From Cohnella phaseoli (GTDB lineage Bacteria; Bacillota; Bacilli; Paenibacillales; Paenibacillaceae), in contig NZ_QRDZ01000007.1 of the NCBI RefSeq assembly GCF_003386235.1, forward strand, positions 124,001 to 188,000: 64,000 bases of DNA, given 5' to 3'. Made by a program: the position numbers and the translations under genes. This document shows positions 1-7,655 of the stretch, piece by piece. Each line of letters starts with the position of its first letter. Position 1 is the first letter of the stretch. The notes beneath the pieces were generated by a model. It was not told where the DNA came from. It ran no database searches and saw nothing but the letters and a program-made list of their open reading frames with translations.

Positions 1-898
1 GCTCTTCATTCAGTTTATTGTTAACCGACTCCAGTAAATCGTTGTAATCCTTAATAAAGGACTTGAGCGAGTCCACAATACTGTCCGTATTGGACTTAAT
101 GGATAAGTTGCTTACCGCCCCATTCGACTTTGCATTTAAAGTGATTTCAACCCCGTCTTCTGTAAACGTATTGCTGTTTCTCTCTACTGCTATTCCATTG
201 ATCACAACTTTAGCCGTACTTCCTGACTTCGTATCTACATCTGCAGGCAAAGTTGAAGGAAGAAACTTCTTCAGTAGCGACCCTGTTGAACTGTCCCACG
301 TAATCGTTGTCGCTTCCATCGTTTTGGAGGTTAACGAAAGCTTGCCGGAAGCGGCATCAATGTACGCCGTTACATTCATTTCTTTATTTGCGTTGATCTT
401 GGCGACCATTGAATTGAGCGTATCTTTCGTTTCATCCAATTGAATCGTCTTGTTGTTGATAGTAATGTTCACTTTACCACTGTCCAGAGTGTAATCCAAA
501 ACTCCCGCAGCCTTTAGTTCTGCTAGCGTTTTGGTTTTATCAACCTGTCCAACACCCGTCTTACTTGCGACAGACGCATTGACTCCCAATTCCGTAACCT
601 CTATCGTCATCGCGCCAGTGACAGCAGATGAAGAAGCTTTGGCGCTGACCGCTGACGAATTGCCGGATACACTGACCTGCTTTGCATTTAAAGAACCTTC
701 GAGTCCGTAGTTGAACAACTTGTTATTGCGCAAATCAATCATCTTAATGTTCAGGTCGCGATACTGCTCCCGCTGCCACTCCAGTGTCGTTTTTTGTTGT
801 GTCAGCTTATCCAGAGGCGCCCGCTTCGCCTTCATTAAGTCTTTGACAAGACTGTCAATATCCAACCCCGATGTAAATCCTGTAATCCGTGTAACCAT
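1..898 (-). CDS. fliD: FliD, flagellar filament cap protein (partial, C-terminal end outside the window)
   Basis: FliD (HAP2) caps the growing flagellar filament and promotes flagellin folding at its tip outside the cell. About 299 codons are visible from the ATG at 898, which has a GAGGAGG ribosome binding site. The N-terminus (VTRITGFTSGLDIDSLVKDL) is the FliD_N signature, followed by the Ser/Thr/Val-rich D2/D3 part. The gene runs off the left edge, so its C-terminal coiled coil is not seen. It follows flaG with a short gap, matching the hag-flaG-fliD order of Bacillus. Family assignment is secure. Confidence 0.95.
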   Translation of the reverse strand, partial: MVTRITGFTSGLDIDSLVKDLMKAKRAPLDKLTQQKTTLEWQREQYRDLNIKMIDLRNNKLFNYGLEGSLNAKQVSVSGNSSAVSAKASSSAVTGAMTIEVTELGVNASVASKTGVGQVDKTKTLAELKAAGVLDYTLDSGKVNITINNKTIQLDETKDTLNSMVAKINANKEMNVTAYIDAASGKLSLTSKTMEATTITWDSSTGSLLKKFLPSTLPADVDTKSGSTAKVVINGIAVERNSNTFTEDGVEITLNAKSNGAVSNLSIKSNTDSIVDSLKSFIKDYNDLLESVNNKLNEE

Positions 899-912
899 GT
901 CTTTGACCTCCT

Positions 913-1314
913 CTATACCTTTTCATCGACCAAAATACCGGCAATTTCTTTCATTTTGACTACAAGATCAAGCGACTTCTCTGGAGGAATTTCCCGAATC
1001 AGTTCGCCGGTTTCCTTATTGAATACTTTTATCGTAACGACGTTTGTTGCGTCATGAACCTTCATCTCGAATCTTGTCTCCGGTCCTTCAAGGGACTTGA
1101 TTGCACGATCGATTGCCCGAATCAATTGCTCTTCTCCTACCGACAGCTTTACGCCTTTCAATTCTGCTAATTGCAACTGTTTCCCGCTACGCACTTGCAG
1201 AATCTCCGATTGATTTGGCTGTTCAACCCCCTGTTTTACAGGTTCAGCTACGGGATTACTTGTGATCGGTGAATAACCAGTTGACTGAACATGAGTCGAA
1301 GATTGCACGTTCAT
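913..1314 (-). CDS. flaG: FlaG family flagellar protein
   Basis: Small cytoplasmic flagellar protein of the FlaG/YvyC family (133 aa), which influences filament length in other bacteria. The conserved C-terminal half is visible: a helix (EEQLIRAIDRAIKSLEGPE), then the strand region ending in TGELIREIPPEKSLDLVVKMKEIAG. The open frame extends upstream to 1491, but that part overlaps the terminator and hag. The ATG at 1314 with GGAGTGAT upstream is preferred and gives the usual length. It lies between hag and fliD. Because a terminator precedes it, its expression probably depends on read-through from hag or on a promoter not seen. Confidence 0.88.
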   Translation of the reverse strand: MNVQSSTHVQSTGYSPITSNPVAEPVKQGVEQPNQSEILQVRSGKQLQLAELKGVKLSVGEEQLIRAIDRAIKSLEGPETRFEMKVHDATNVVTIKVFNKETGELIREIPPEKSLDLVVKMKEIAGILVDEKV

Positions 1315-1390
1315 GGTATCACTCCGCTCCGATAATATTGACATATTATTTATATCGACTGTTCTGCAACCAAATATTAGCTTGAACGCA

Positions 1391-1426
1391 AAAAAAGACC
1401 CTTGAAGATTTCCAAGGGTCTTTTTT
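1391..1426 (-). terminator. Rho-independent terminator after hag
   Basis: An 8-bp stem, GACCCTTG paired with CAAGGGTC (1397-1404 and 1413-1420), is flanked by six A on one side and six T on the other, so it can work in both directions. It lies 16 bp beyond the flagellin stop codon. It would end the abundant hag mRNA and limit read-through into flaG-fliD. Confidence 0.9.
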
Positions 1427-1441
1427 CTGCATTCATTAAGC

Positions 1442-2215
1442 TTAACGGAGCAAGGACAGAACGCCTTGCGGAGCCGAGTTCGCTTGTGCAAGCATTGCTT
1501 GCGAAGATTGCAACAGGATTTGGTTCTTCGTGAGTTCGACCATTTCCTTTGCCATATCCGTATCGCGAATACGGGACTCGGAAGCCGTCAAGTTCTCGAT
1601 TGTCGTACCAAGGTTGTTGGAGGTGTACTCCAGACGGTTTTGCATAGCACCCAGTTTAGCACGTTCTTTCGCTACCGTTTCAATAGCCGTTTCAATCGTG
1701 CTAATAGAAGTAGCGCCTGCCAAGCCTTGAATGTTCGAAGTCGTAATGCCTGCAATGCCAATCTTAACGGAGTTATCGTCAGCTTGGATCGATACCGTTC
1801 CGCCGGAGATGGAAATACCGTTAAACTTGGTATTTTGAAGAATGCTGTCGATTTGATTCGACAGATTTGTCAACTCAACCTCAATGCTGTCTGCCTTCTG
1901 AGTCGTAGTGTACGTACCTGTAGCATATTGAACGTTCAATTCTTTCATACGAGTAAGCATCGAGCTGATTTCGTTCATTGCGCCCTCAGCCGTTTGAATG
2001 AAAGAGATACCGTCTTGAACGTTGCGTTGAGCTTGTTCCAGACCGCGGATTTGGCCGCGCATTTTCTCGGATACAGCCAGACCTGCCGCGTCATCGCCAG
2101 CACGGTTAATACGAAGACCGGAAGACAGCTTCTCCATGTTCTTCCCTGTTGCTACGTTGTTCAAAGTCATGTTGCGGTGGTTGTTCAAAGCAGTAATGTT
2201 GTGGTTAATACGCAT
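1442..2215 (-). CDS. hag: Flagellin (Hag)
   Basis: Structural protein of the flagellar filament (257 aa), exported by the flagellar type III system. The N-terminal D0/D1 signature MRINHNITALNNHRNM and the motif SSGLRINRAGDDAAGLAVSE are present. The C-terminus ends in the canonical SQAMLAQANSAPQGVLSLLR. The central variable domain is very short, so this is a minimal flagellin compared with about 300 aa in Bacillus subtilis. The ATG at 2215 has GGGAGGAA nine bases upstream; an in-frame start at 2242 is rejected because it precedes this site. It is preceded by a sigma-D promoter and candidate CsrA sites. Ser/Thr positions in the D1/centre could carry glycans, but this cannot be shown from sequence. 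Confidence 0.97.
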   Translation of the reverse strand: MRINHNITALNNHRNMTLNNVATGKNMEKLSSGLRINRAGDDAAGLAVSEKMRGQIRGLEQAQRNVQDGISFIQTAEGAMNEISSMLTRMKELNVQYATGTYTTTQKADSIEVELTNLSNQIDSILQNTKFNGISISGGTVSIQADDNSVKIGIAGITTSNIQGLAGATSISTIETAIETVAKERAKLGAMQNRLEYTSNNLGTTIENLTASESRIRDTDMAKEMVELTKNQILLQSSQAMLAQANSAPQGVLSLLR

Positions 2216-2222
2216 AATGATA

Positions 2223-2232
2223 TTCCTCCCTG
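2223..2232 (-). promoter_or_regulatory. Candidate CsrA site overlapping the hag Shine-Dalgarno
   Basis: On the mRNA this reads CAGGGAGGAA: a GGA core inside the ribosome binding site of hag. In B. subtilis CsrA blocks hag translation by binding the Shine-Dalgarno region together with an upstream site. The csrA gene is adjacent, and a second GGA site lies about 20 bases upstream. Function is inferred. Confidence 0.55.
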
Positions 2233-2252
2233 AATTATACAAATTGAGACCC

Positions 2253-2262
2253 GCATCCTTGC
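2253..2262 (-). promoter_or_regulatory. Candidate upstream CsrA site in the hag leader
   Basis: On the mRNA this reads GCAAGGATGC, which matches the CsrA/RsmA consensus (ACAAGGAUGU-like) at the core CAAGGATG. It lies in the 5' leader, between the sigma-D promoter and the ribosome binding site. The spacing suits a CsrA dimer bridging this site and the one at 2223-2232. Confidence 0.55.
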
Positions 2263-2316
2263 AGATCTCCTATTTACCGATAACAAGTCGGCCGCCTCGT
2301 TCCGGTCATAATCTAT

Positions 2317-2343
2317 ATATCGGTACAAAGAATCGCTAACTTA
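2317..2343 (-). promoter_or_regulatory. Sigma-D (sigma-28) promoter of hag
   Basis: On the minus strand the sequence is TAAG, then 15 bases, then ACCGATAT (-35 at 2340-2343, -10 at 2317-2324). The Bacillus sigma-D consensus is TAAA-N15-GCCGATAT, so each element has one mismatch and the spacing is exact. Transcription would start near 2310, giving a leader of about 95 nt that holds the CsrA candidates. This fits late flagellar gene control by FlgM and sigma-D. Confidence 0.85.
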
Positions 2344-2355
2344 ATACTGCTGTCA

Positions 2356-2589
2356 TTATTTTTTTAATTTTTTTAACTGCTCTGATAGTGCTGCGATATC
2401 CGTCGGCTGCGCAACGGAATCAATATTCGATTCTTTGACGGAAAGAAGCAACTCTTTCCGAACGATTGGCATTTCTTTTGGCGCAGAAATCCCTAGTTTG
2501 ATCGTATCTCCGTCGATCTCCAACAAGGTAATCTCTATCGAATCCTGAATGACAACGGATTGTCCCTTTTTTCGCGAAAGTACGAGCAT
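2356..2589 (-). CDS. csrA: CsrA, translational regulator
   Basis: RNA-binding carbon storage regulator (77 aa). It shows the family core LVLSRKKGQSVVIQDSIEITLL and the C-terminal beta-strand/helix region. It binds GGA motifs in mRNA leaders as a dimer; in Bacillus its main target is hag. It lies 15 bp after fliW and directly upstream of hag, the arrangement of the FliW-CsrA-flagellin homeostasis switch. Free flagellin titrates FliW, and free FliW antagonises CsrA. The purine-rich GGGGGCGAGAGGG upstream serves as ribosome binding site. Confidence 0.97.
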   Translation of the reverse strand: MLVLSRKKGQSVVIQDSIEITLLEIDGDTIKLGISAPKEMPIVRKELLLSVKESNIDSVAQPTDIAALSEQLKKLKK

Positions 2590-2604
2590 CCCTCTCGCCC
2601 CCTT

Positions 2605-3030
2605 CTAGCGCCCTTCGGACGGCTCAAATAAACGATGTCTGGTCGAATATTGGGTATTGGTCAGAATGACCTGCCTGCCTTCACGATTCGTTCTATTGAC
2701 GACAATCGGAGCGACCAGATTAACCGAAGCTTCTCCTGCCTCTCCCCGGATGGAGACGATGGAACGAATGAGCAAATCCTCGGCTTGACGGATTTGCAAC
2801 TCCTGGCAAGACGTTTCGGCAAGATCGAACTCATAATCCTTAAAAAACAGAAACGGATCAACGACAACAAAGCTGATCGTTTCTTGGTCCGTAGATTGCA
2901 AAGTGCCAAACGGTTTATTGCTTTCGTTCTCTAAAAGGTTAAACGCCTTACAAGCTTCAAATCCGGGAAGTCCTTCTTTGAAATGTATCCTTAACGACTC
3001 AACGTTATCCGTTTTCGCTTCTGCAGACAT
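2605..3030 (-). CDS. fliW: FliW, flagellar assembly factor and CsrA antagonist
   Basis: Cytoplasmic beta-barrel protein of the FliW family (141 aa) that binds either flagellin or CsrA. Typical family segments are seen: HFKEGLPGFE near residue 16, a central FVVVDPFLFFKDYEFDL, and SVNLVAPIVVNRTNREGRQV. A GGAGG ribosome binding site lies before the ATG. It is followed at 15 bp by csrA, then hag, so its regulator and both partners are encoded together. Assignment is firm. Confidence 0.96.
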   Translation of the reverse strand: MSAEAKTDNVESLRIHFKEGLPGFEACKAFNLLENESNKPFGTLQSTDQETISFVVVDPFLFFKDYEFDLAETSCQELQIRQAEDLLIRSIVSIRGEAGEASVNLVAPIVVNRTNREGRQVILTNTQYSTRHRLFEPSEGR

Positions 3031-3114
3031 TTTGACTGAACCTCCATAGTCAACAAAATTAGAAAAGCTATAAGCGATAACTCGCTTACAGCCAATAATG
3101 TGTCACTCTTCCCG

Positions 3115-3681
3115 TTATGCCGTAATGTCGATCTCGGGCGGAGTGATCGTCACTTTAGGATACTGCTGCATATAAATACGCACAGATCCGCGATGGAATT
3201 GTATATCTGGCCGATGGATTTGCGCGTCGACGGTTAAATTCCCTCGTTCAACTTGGATATTCACATCATTTGGTGTATATTGAAACGCAATATTAGTCGG
3301 AGAAGCATGTCCGAAAACCTGCAAATCTGGAGCTCCTTCAATGAAATCCCCCAGCGCGATATCTGCAATCGGGCTTCCCTTGATATGCAGCGCTCCCATT
3401 CGGTTACCGTTCTCCACGATTTGCTGAATGTTTTGCGCTGCGACCTGTTTATACTGAGAATAGATTCTTTCCCAGAAGGCTTGAGGCTTCCCCCCGGTCA
3501 AAGCATCGTTAGTTAGATTCTGATCGATGCTAAGTATGCCTGGTTTGTTGTTCGCCGTAATCGTTGCACGTTCGGAATGAATTTTCAGTTCGGGCTGCGG
3601 TCTGCTGATTTCATACTGCCCACGCTGTGATTCTATTCCGATAAGTGCCCTTTGTGACTGTATAGAAATTCTCGGGAACAT
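3115..3681 (-). CDS. DUF6470 (YviE-like) protein
   Basis: Unknown-function protein (188 aa) in the position of B. subtilis yviE, between flgL and fliW. It begins FPRISIQSQRALIGIESQRGQ, typical of DUF6470, and ends with a beta-rich region (PKVTITPPEIDITA). There is no signal peptide or membrane segment. The ATG at 3681 is preferred over the upstream in-frame GTG at 3693, because that GTG lies inside the likely Shine-Dalgarno GAGGTG. Its constant link to flagellar hook-filament genes suggests a role in filament assembly, but no activity is known to me. Confidence 0.85.
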   Translation of the reverse strand: MFPRISIQSQRALIGIESQRGQYEISRPQPELKIHSERATITANNKPGILSIDQNLTNDALTGGKPQAFWERIYSQYKQVAAQNIQQIVENGNRMGALHIKGSPIADIALGDFIEGAPDLQVFGHASPTNIAFQYTPNDVNIQVERGNLTVDAQIHRPDIQFHRGSVRIYMQQYPKVTITPPEIDITA

Positions 3682-3706
3682 ATGGGGGGACACCTCAATT
3701 TTTAAG

Positions 3707-4630
3707 CTATCTCAGAAAATCGACCAAGGAAGGCTGAATCACTTTAGCTCCGACAGATAGGGACGCCTGATAGACCGATTCATTCACTTTTGATTTGATC
3801 AAAACATCTTCAATGTCCGCATCTTCGGTCTTCGATTGGAGCGTCGTCAAGTTCAAATTCAGATCCTGCAATCTTTGCTCCATCAACTCGACACGGTTTA
3901 CTCGCGCTCCCAATTCCGCGCGCTGAGTTAAAACTTTATTTGCTCTGGAGTCCAGGAAAGTGAGTTGGGCGCTTACCGCTGACGTGTCACCGGCTTCCAA
4001 ACCGGCAATCATCTGATCTAAAACGTGAAACAGATTGTCATCCTCATTCTTCGGCGCAGTCACGCCAGAAGGAGGGTAACCAAATACATCGTTTCCGGTC
4101 AGATTCACTCTCACAGGAGATCCCGAGCTAATCAGGTACTCAAGTCCGAAATCGTCTGTAAGCGTATTGGAAGCATTGGTAAGATTGGTATACGGCTCAA
4201 CATCCGTAAATTGACCGTTAAACACATACTTTCCTTTGAACTGACTATTTCCGATACCCTGCAATTGTTCCTTCAGTTGCTTCATTTCCGCTGCAATATT
4301 ATTCAAGGCAACATCCGGGTTAGTGCCATTGGAACCTTGAATTGCTAGTTCCTTCGCTCTCTTGACTACCTCTCCAACCTGAGAGAGCAAAGTATCACTA
4401 TAATCCAACCAAGAGGCAGCCGCAGTAACATTTTCTTGGTAACGTTCATTAAGCGAAAGATCGCTTCTGTATCGCAGCGAGTAAGTGATCCCTACAGGAT
4501 CGTCTGAAGGCCGATTAAGCTTCATCCCGGTTGACAATTGCTCCTGCAGCCCCTGCATCTGCCCCAGGTTCTTGTTAATGTTGCGAAGCAATTGATTGGT
4601 TATCGTTCCTTGGGTTACGCGTCCTAACAC
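3707..4630 (-). CDS. flgL: FlgL, hook-filament junction protein
   Basis: HAP3, the second hook-filament junction protein (307 aa), exported by the flagellar system. The N-terminal coiled coil (GRVTQGTITNQLLRNINKN, then LSTGMKLNRPSDDPVGITYSL) and the C-terminal helix are flagellin-like; the protein ends SVGAKVIQPSLVDFLR. The start is GTG at 4630, with AGGGAGTG eight bases upstream. It lies 26 bp after flgK and is followed by the yviE-like gene. Family identity is secure. Confidence 0.95.
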   Translation of the reverse strand: MLGRVTQGTITNQLLRNINKNLGQMQGLQEQLSTGMKLNRPSDDPVGITYSLRYRSDLSLNERYQENVTAAASWLDYSDTLLSQVGEVVKRAKELAIQGSNGTNPDVALNNIAAEMKQLKEQLQGIGNSQFKGKYVFNGQFTDVEPYTNLTNASNTLTDDFGLEYLISSGSPVRVNLTGNDVFGYPPSGVTAPKNEDDNLFHVLDQMIAGLEAGDTSAVSAQLTFLDSRANKVLTQRAELGARVNRVELMEQRLQDLNLNLTTLQSKTEDADIEDVLIKSKVNESVYQASLSVGAKVIQPSLVDFLR

Positions 4631-4656
4631 TTTACTTCACTCCCTCTCCTGCCAAA

Positions 4657-6219
4657 TTATCTACCTACCGTACCCATACCGTTAATAATTCTATCCAATG
4701 TTTCGTCGATGGTTGTCATAAAACGAGCCGCCGCATTATAAGCATGCTGGAACTTCACCATGTTGCTCATTTCTTCGTCTAACGAAACTCCGCTTACAGA
4801 TTGACGTCTCGACTCCACCTGATCAACTACGATTTTGGCGTTAGTCGTTTGACGGTTGGCTTCTTCAGCTTCAACGCCCAATTGACCGACGATAGACCGG
4901 AAGAAGTCGTTAACGGTGCCCTGCGCAGTAGCGGCTCCGGTAGCTACAGAAGAAAAGTCAATCTTCATTTCGCTGAATTGGCTGATCAGGAGCGCCAAAT
5001 CCTTGTTTCCTTTGACGACAGTTTCAGGCGTCCCCGTCGTTCTCATCGAGGAGGCAATATATCCGGCATCATTAAGGATATTCTGGTTTAATCCCAAATT
5101 CCCGGCCGTCACAGGCCCTCCATCTTTGGATACGAAGAAGGTACCACCAGCCTGAGGCGGGTCCATCATCGTGTATCCGAGTTGGTGGAGACCGTTAAAT
5201 CCCTGTACCGTTACAGTTAACGGAGCAGTCAAAGTGCGAGCCGTTCCACTGTAAGTGACGTTATTCAATGTTGTGCCGTCAGGCAGAACCGTCCCTGCCG
5301 GAAGCGTAACCGTAATATCTCCGTTAACCAATCCATTAACAAGCGTATCCAGTTGCCGTTGATAGTTGGCTACGTATTGATCTCTGGAAATAATCATCCC
5401 GTGAACTTCGCCGCCGTTCAAGTCGCCGCCTGCGAAGCTGGCTAGCAGCCCTTCGGCCGTTACCGGTGTGAACTCTCCATCTTCAACCAATGCTGTTCCA
5501 CCCATTAACACCTGATAGTTGCCCTCAGTGGTTTCCACGCTTGTAACATTAATGATTTTGGACAATCCGTCCATTAATAAATCCCGTTGATCTCGAAGAT
5601 CGTTCGCATTATCTCCAAGGCCTTCGATACGCTGAATTTGCAAGTTGAGGTTGGCGATCGTTTCGAGCGATGTATTGATTTGATTGGCTTTCACGCCTAT
5701 GTTCTCAGTGATGTCGGCACTAAGATCGTCCAACTGACGGGCCGTCTGGTTGATCGCGTCCGTAACTGCCTTGGCTGTTTCGCGGACCAGTTTGCGAGCC
5801 GTTATGTCCTCCGGGTTCTCGCTAAGATCGTGCCAAGACTTCCAAAACTTATCAAGCACCGCCCGCAATCCAGTGTCCGAAGGCTCATTCACGATCGTCT
5901 CCAGCTTCTGCAGCGTATCCGCCTGAATCGACCAGCTTCCATGCGTTTTGCTCTCATTTCTAAATTGGGCATCCAAGAAACCCTCTCGAATCCGGGTGAT
6001 CGAGCTGAACTCTACGCCAGTACCAAGCTGCCCCGGAATTGTCGACTTGCTCATCCCGAGCGCTTCCATCGGTTTGGTTGCCGCCATATTCACAACTTGG
6101 CGAGTATATCCGGTTGTATTAGCGTTGGCCACGTTGTGCCCGGTCGTCTGTAGAGCAGCTTGCTGCGTGAACAAACTGCGCTTGGCCGTTTCAATCGCAT
6201 GGAAAGTGGAGCGTATCAT
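4657..6219 (-). CDS. flgK: FlgK, hook-filament junction protein
   Basis: HAP1 (520 aa) joins hook and filament outside the cell. The flagellar rod-type N-terminus is present: STFHAIETAKRSLFTQQAAL, then GHNVANANTTGYTRQVV. The C-terminal Flg_bbr_C segment, DEEMSNMVKFQHAYNAAARF, is also present. The central region is variable. It stands between flgN, its export chaperone, and flgL. A GGGGAAG sequence precedes the ATG. Length is typical. Confidence 0.96.
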   Translation of the reverse strand: MIRSTFHAIETAKRSLFTQQAALQTTGHNVANANTTGYTRQVVNMAATKPMEALGMSKSTIPGQLGTGVEFSSITRIREGFLDAQFRNESKTHGSWSIQADTLQKLETIVNEPSDTGLRAVLDKFWKSWHDLSENPEDITARKLVRETAKAVTDAINQTARQLDDLSADITENIGVKANQINTSLETIANLNLQIQRIEGLGDNANDLRDQRDLLMDGLSKIINVTSVETTEGNYQVLMGGTALVEDGEFTPVTAEGLLASFAGGDLNGGEVHGMIISRDQYVANYQRQLDTLVNGLVNGDITVTLPAGTVLPDGTTLNNVTYSGTARTLTAPLTVTVQGFNGLHQLGYTMMDPPQAGGTFFVSKDGGPVTAGNLGLNQNILNDAGYIASSMRTTGTPETVVKGNKDLALLISQFSEMKIDFSSVATGAATAQGTVNDFFRSIVGQLGVEAEEANRQTTNAKIVVDQVESRRQSVSGVSLDEEMSNMVKFQHAYNAAARFMTTIDETLDRIINGMGTVGR

Positions 6220-6255
6220 TTACTATCTTCCCCATTTCGCCGTAAGTTAAAGTGA

Positions 6256-6759
6256 CTAGGCTTTAGAATCAAAGAAGCTGAGCTTGTTTTGCCCGTACGC
6301 CGATTCGGTCGGCTTCTTGTATACATAATCTTGATCGTCATAAGAGCTGGATAAGAGATTTAAGGAAAAATCATTAAATTCGATGGATTGCTGCGTCAGC
6401 CTCATGTTCAGTTCATTCAAGGCTCTGACGTGCTCAACAGTAGCACTAAGTTTCTCTGCGAGGTTCGAAAGCTTCAATTTGTCTTCTGCGTTCGTAATCC
6501 TTCGAATAAGGCTGGCCACTGTAGTTGAGGGCGTAGGGCTGAAGCCCGCTTCCTTCAGAAATTGAACGACGGCTTGCTGGCGACGTCCTTCGGTTTCCAC
6601 GATTAGCCTGACCAATCGCGACTCTTTCGTCACCATTTCGTTCAATAGCTCAATTTCGTTCGCAATCAGCGCCTCTTTCTTGCGCTCGGCAAATCCGCTC
6701 ATCTGTTCATGCTGAAGCAGTAGCGTTTCCATTGCTTCGCACAATTCGTGAACTGCCAT
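6256..6759 (-). CDS. flgN: FlgN, export chaperone for FlgK and FlgL
   Basis: Helical cytoplasmic chaperone (167 aa) of the FlgN family. The coiled N-terminal helix (LCEAMETLLLQHEQMSGFAE, then RKKEALIANEIELLNEMVTK) and a second long helix are typical. The ATG at 6759 has AAGGTG six bases upstream. An in-frame GTG at 6768 falls within that site and is rejected. It lies between flgM and flgK, the position of yvyG in B. subtilis. Similarity across this family is low, so the call rests on both sequence pattern and context. Confidence 0.88.
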   Translation of the reverse strand: MAVHELCEAMETLLLQHEQMSGFAERKKEALIANEIELLNEMVTKESRLVRLIVETEGRRQQAVVQFLKEAGFSPTPSTTVASLIRRITNAEDKLKLSNLAEKLSATVEHVRALNELNMRLTQQSIEFNDFSLNLLSSSYDDQDYVYKKPTESAYGQNKLSFFDSKA

Positions 6760-6794
6760 TGTTATCACCTTCCGCCATCTGGATTGCGAGCGAC

Positions 6795-7061
6795 CTATTC
6801 ACGAACGAATGGCAGCATCTTCTCGGCTAGCTTGCCGGAATCGACATGATACGTCCCCGTTGCGACTTCCTTCTTCAACGTCTCAATCCGCTGGGAGCGG
6901 TTCGGATCTTCCGCGCGCTGCGCTCCGAGAAGCTCCATCGCTTCAGCCGAAAACTGCACCTCGTCCTTGCGGCGTTTGCCGGAGGCCTGGCTGGCGCGGA
7001 TATCGTTTTGCTGCTGATACGTGCGGTAGGCGCCAATGCGCTGAACATCATTTATTTTCAC
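6795..7061 (-). CDS. flgM: FlgM, anti-sigma-28 factor
   Basis: Anti-sigma factor (88 aa) that holds sigma-D inactive until the hook is complete, then is exported. It starts MKINDVQRIGAYRTYQQQ. The C-terminal sigma-binding helices are present: DEVQFSAEAMELLGAQRAED, then RIETLKKEVATGTYHVDSGK, then AEKMLPFV. The GTG at 7061, preceded by AGAGGTGATC, is chosen over the GTG at 7070, which lies within the ribosome binding site. A sigma-D-like promoter sits just upstream, inside the yvyF terminator. It would let FlgM be topped up by the sigma factor it controls. Confidence 0.94.
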   Translation of the reverse strand: MKINDVQRIGAYRTYQQQNDIRASQASGKRRKDEVQFSAEAMELLGAQRAEDPNRSQRIETLKKEVATGTYHVDSGKLAEKMLPFVRE

Positions 7062-7080
7062 GAAGATCACCTCTATAAAT

Positions 7081-7117
7081 AAAAAAGACCGATAATAATC
7101 TATCCCTATTATCGGTC
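7081..7117 (-). terminator. Terminator of yvyF, overlapping the flgM promoter
   Basis: An 11-bp perfect inverted repeat, GACCGATAATA and TATTATCGGTC (7087-7097 and 7107-7117), is followed on the minus strand by six T. It would stop transcripts arriving from yvyF and the com region. Its first arm on the minus strand contains the sigma-D -10 element of the next promoter. Confidence 0.88.
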
Positions 7118-7136
7118 AGTTCCTATGAAATGTTTA
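7109..7136 (-). promoter_or_regulatory. Sigma-D-like promoter of flgM, -10 inside the terminator stem
   Basis: On the minus strand: TAAA (7133-7136), 16 bases, ACCGATAA (7109-7116). This fits TAAA-N15-GCCGATAT with two mismatches in the -10 element and one extra base of spacing. A transcript starting about 7 nt downstream would begin in the hairpin loop and lack its first arm, so it would not be terminated there. In B. subtilis flgM also has its own sigma-D promoter after yvyF. Confidence 0.7.
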
Positions 7137-7145
7137 GAGTTTCCT

Positions 7146-7568
7146 TTAATTCCCGCCGCGGTCTTGAAGCCGATCGCCGATCTGATAGGCGCTTCTGTGC
7201 TTCTCCTCGTCAGGGTTGATGCGTGTTCCCCCCGGAGAAGTGGCATTCCGTACGTCCCGCTGCAGCCGCTTCCGGCAATTCTCGCATATGTGTCCTTCAC
7301 GAATAGGCGTGCCGCAAGATTCGCAAGGATAGGTCAGGTTAGGCGCGTCCATCATCGAAATCCGGCCTTCGCGCACCCATCTGGCAATCTGTTTGATGCT
7401 GATTTCCGTTTCTTCGGATAGCTGCTGGATGTCCATGCCTTTATTTTTGCGAAGATGCTCGGCGCATCTCTCGTAATCCTTCTCCAGCTCCTGGTGGCAG
7501 TTATTGCAGACCTCTCGGAAGTTTTTCGAGAATAGTCGTCCGCATCTCGGACAGTAGGTTAAATCCAT
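7146..7568 (-). CDS. yvyF: YvyF-like flagellar-operon protein (TIGR03826 type)
   Basis: Cytoplasmic protein of 140 aa with two putative zinc knuckles: CPRCG with CNNC near the N-terminus, and CESCG with CENC near residues 81-99. Between them is a helix-turn-helix-like segment, MDIQQLSEETEISIKQIARW, resembling a MerR or recombinase HTH. It occupies the position of yvyF between comFC and flgM in Bacillus and matches that family. Role is unknown; DNA or RNA binding is plausible. It is preceded by GGGGAGATG and has its own strong terminator. Confidence 0.88.
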   Translation of the reverse strand: MDLTYCPRCGRLFSKNFREVCNNCHQELEKDYERCAEHLRKNKGMDIQQLSEETEISIKQIARWVREGRISMMDAPNLTYPCESCGTPIREGHICENCRKRLQRDVRNATSPGGTRINPDEEKHRSAYQIGDRLQDRGGN

Positions 7569-7655
7569 GCCATCATCTCCCCGAATTCCGACATCAACTA
7601 CTACAATTGCTTAAATTATACTAAATATAACCTAAATTCGCCAGTCCATCAAAGA

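Noticed and set aside
1466..2233. 255-codon plus-strand frame antisense to flagellin
   Set aside because: Shadow of hag; hag has full family motifs, promoter and terminator.
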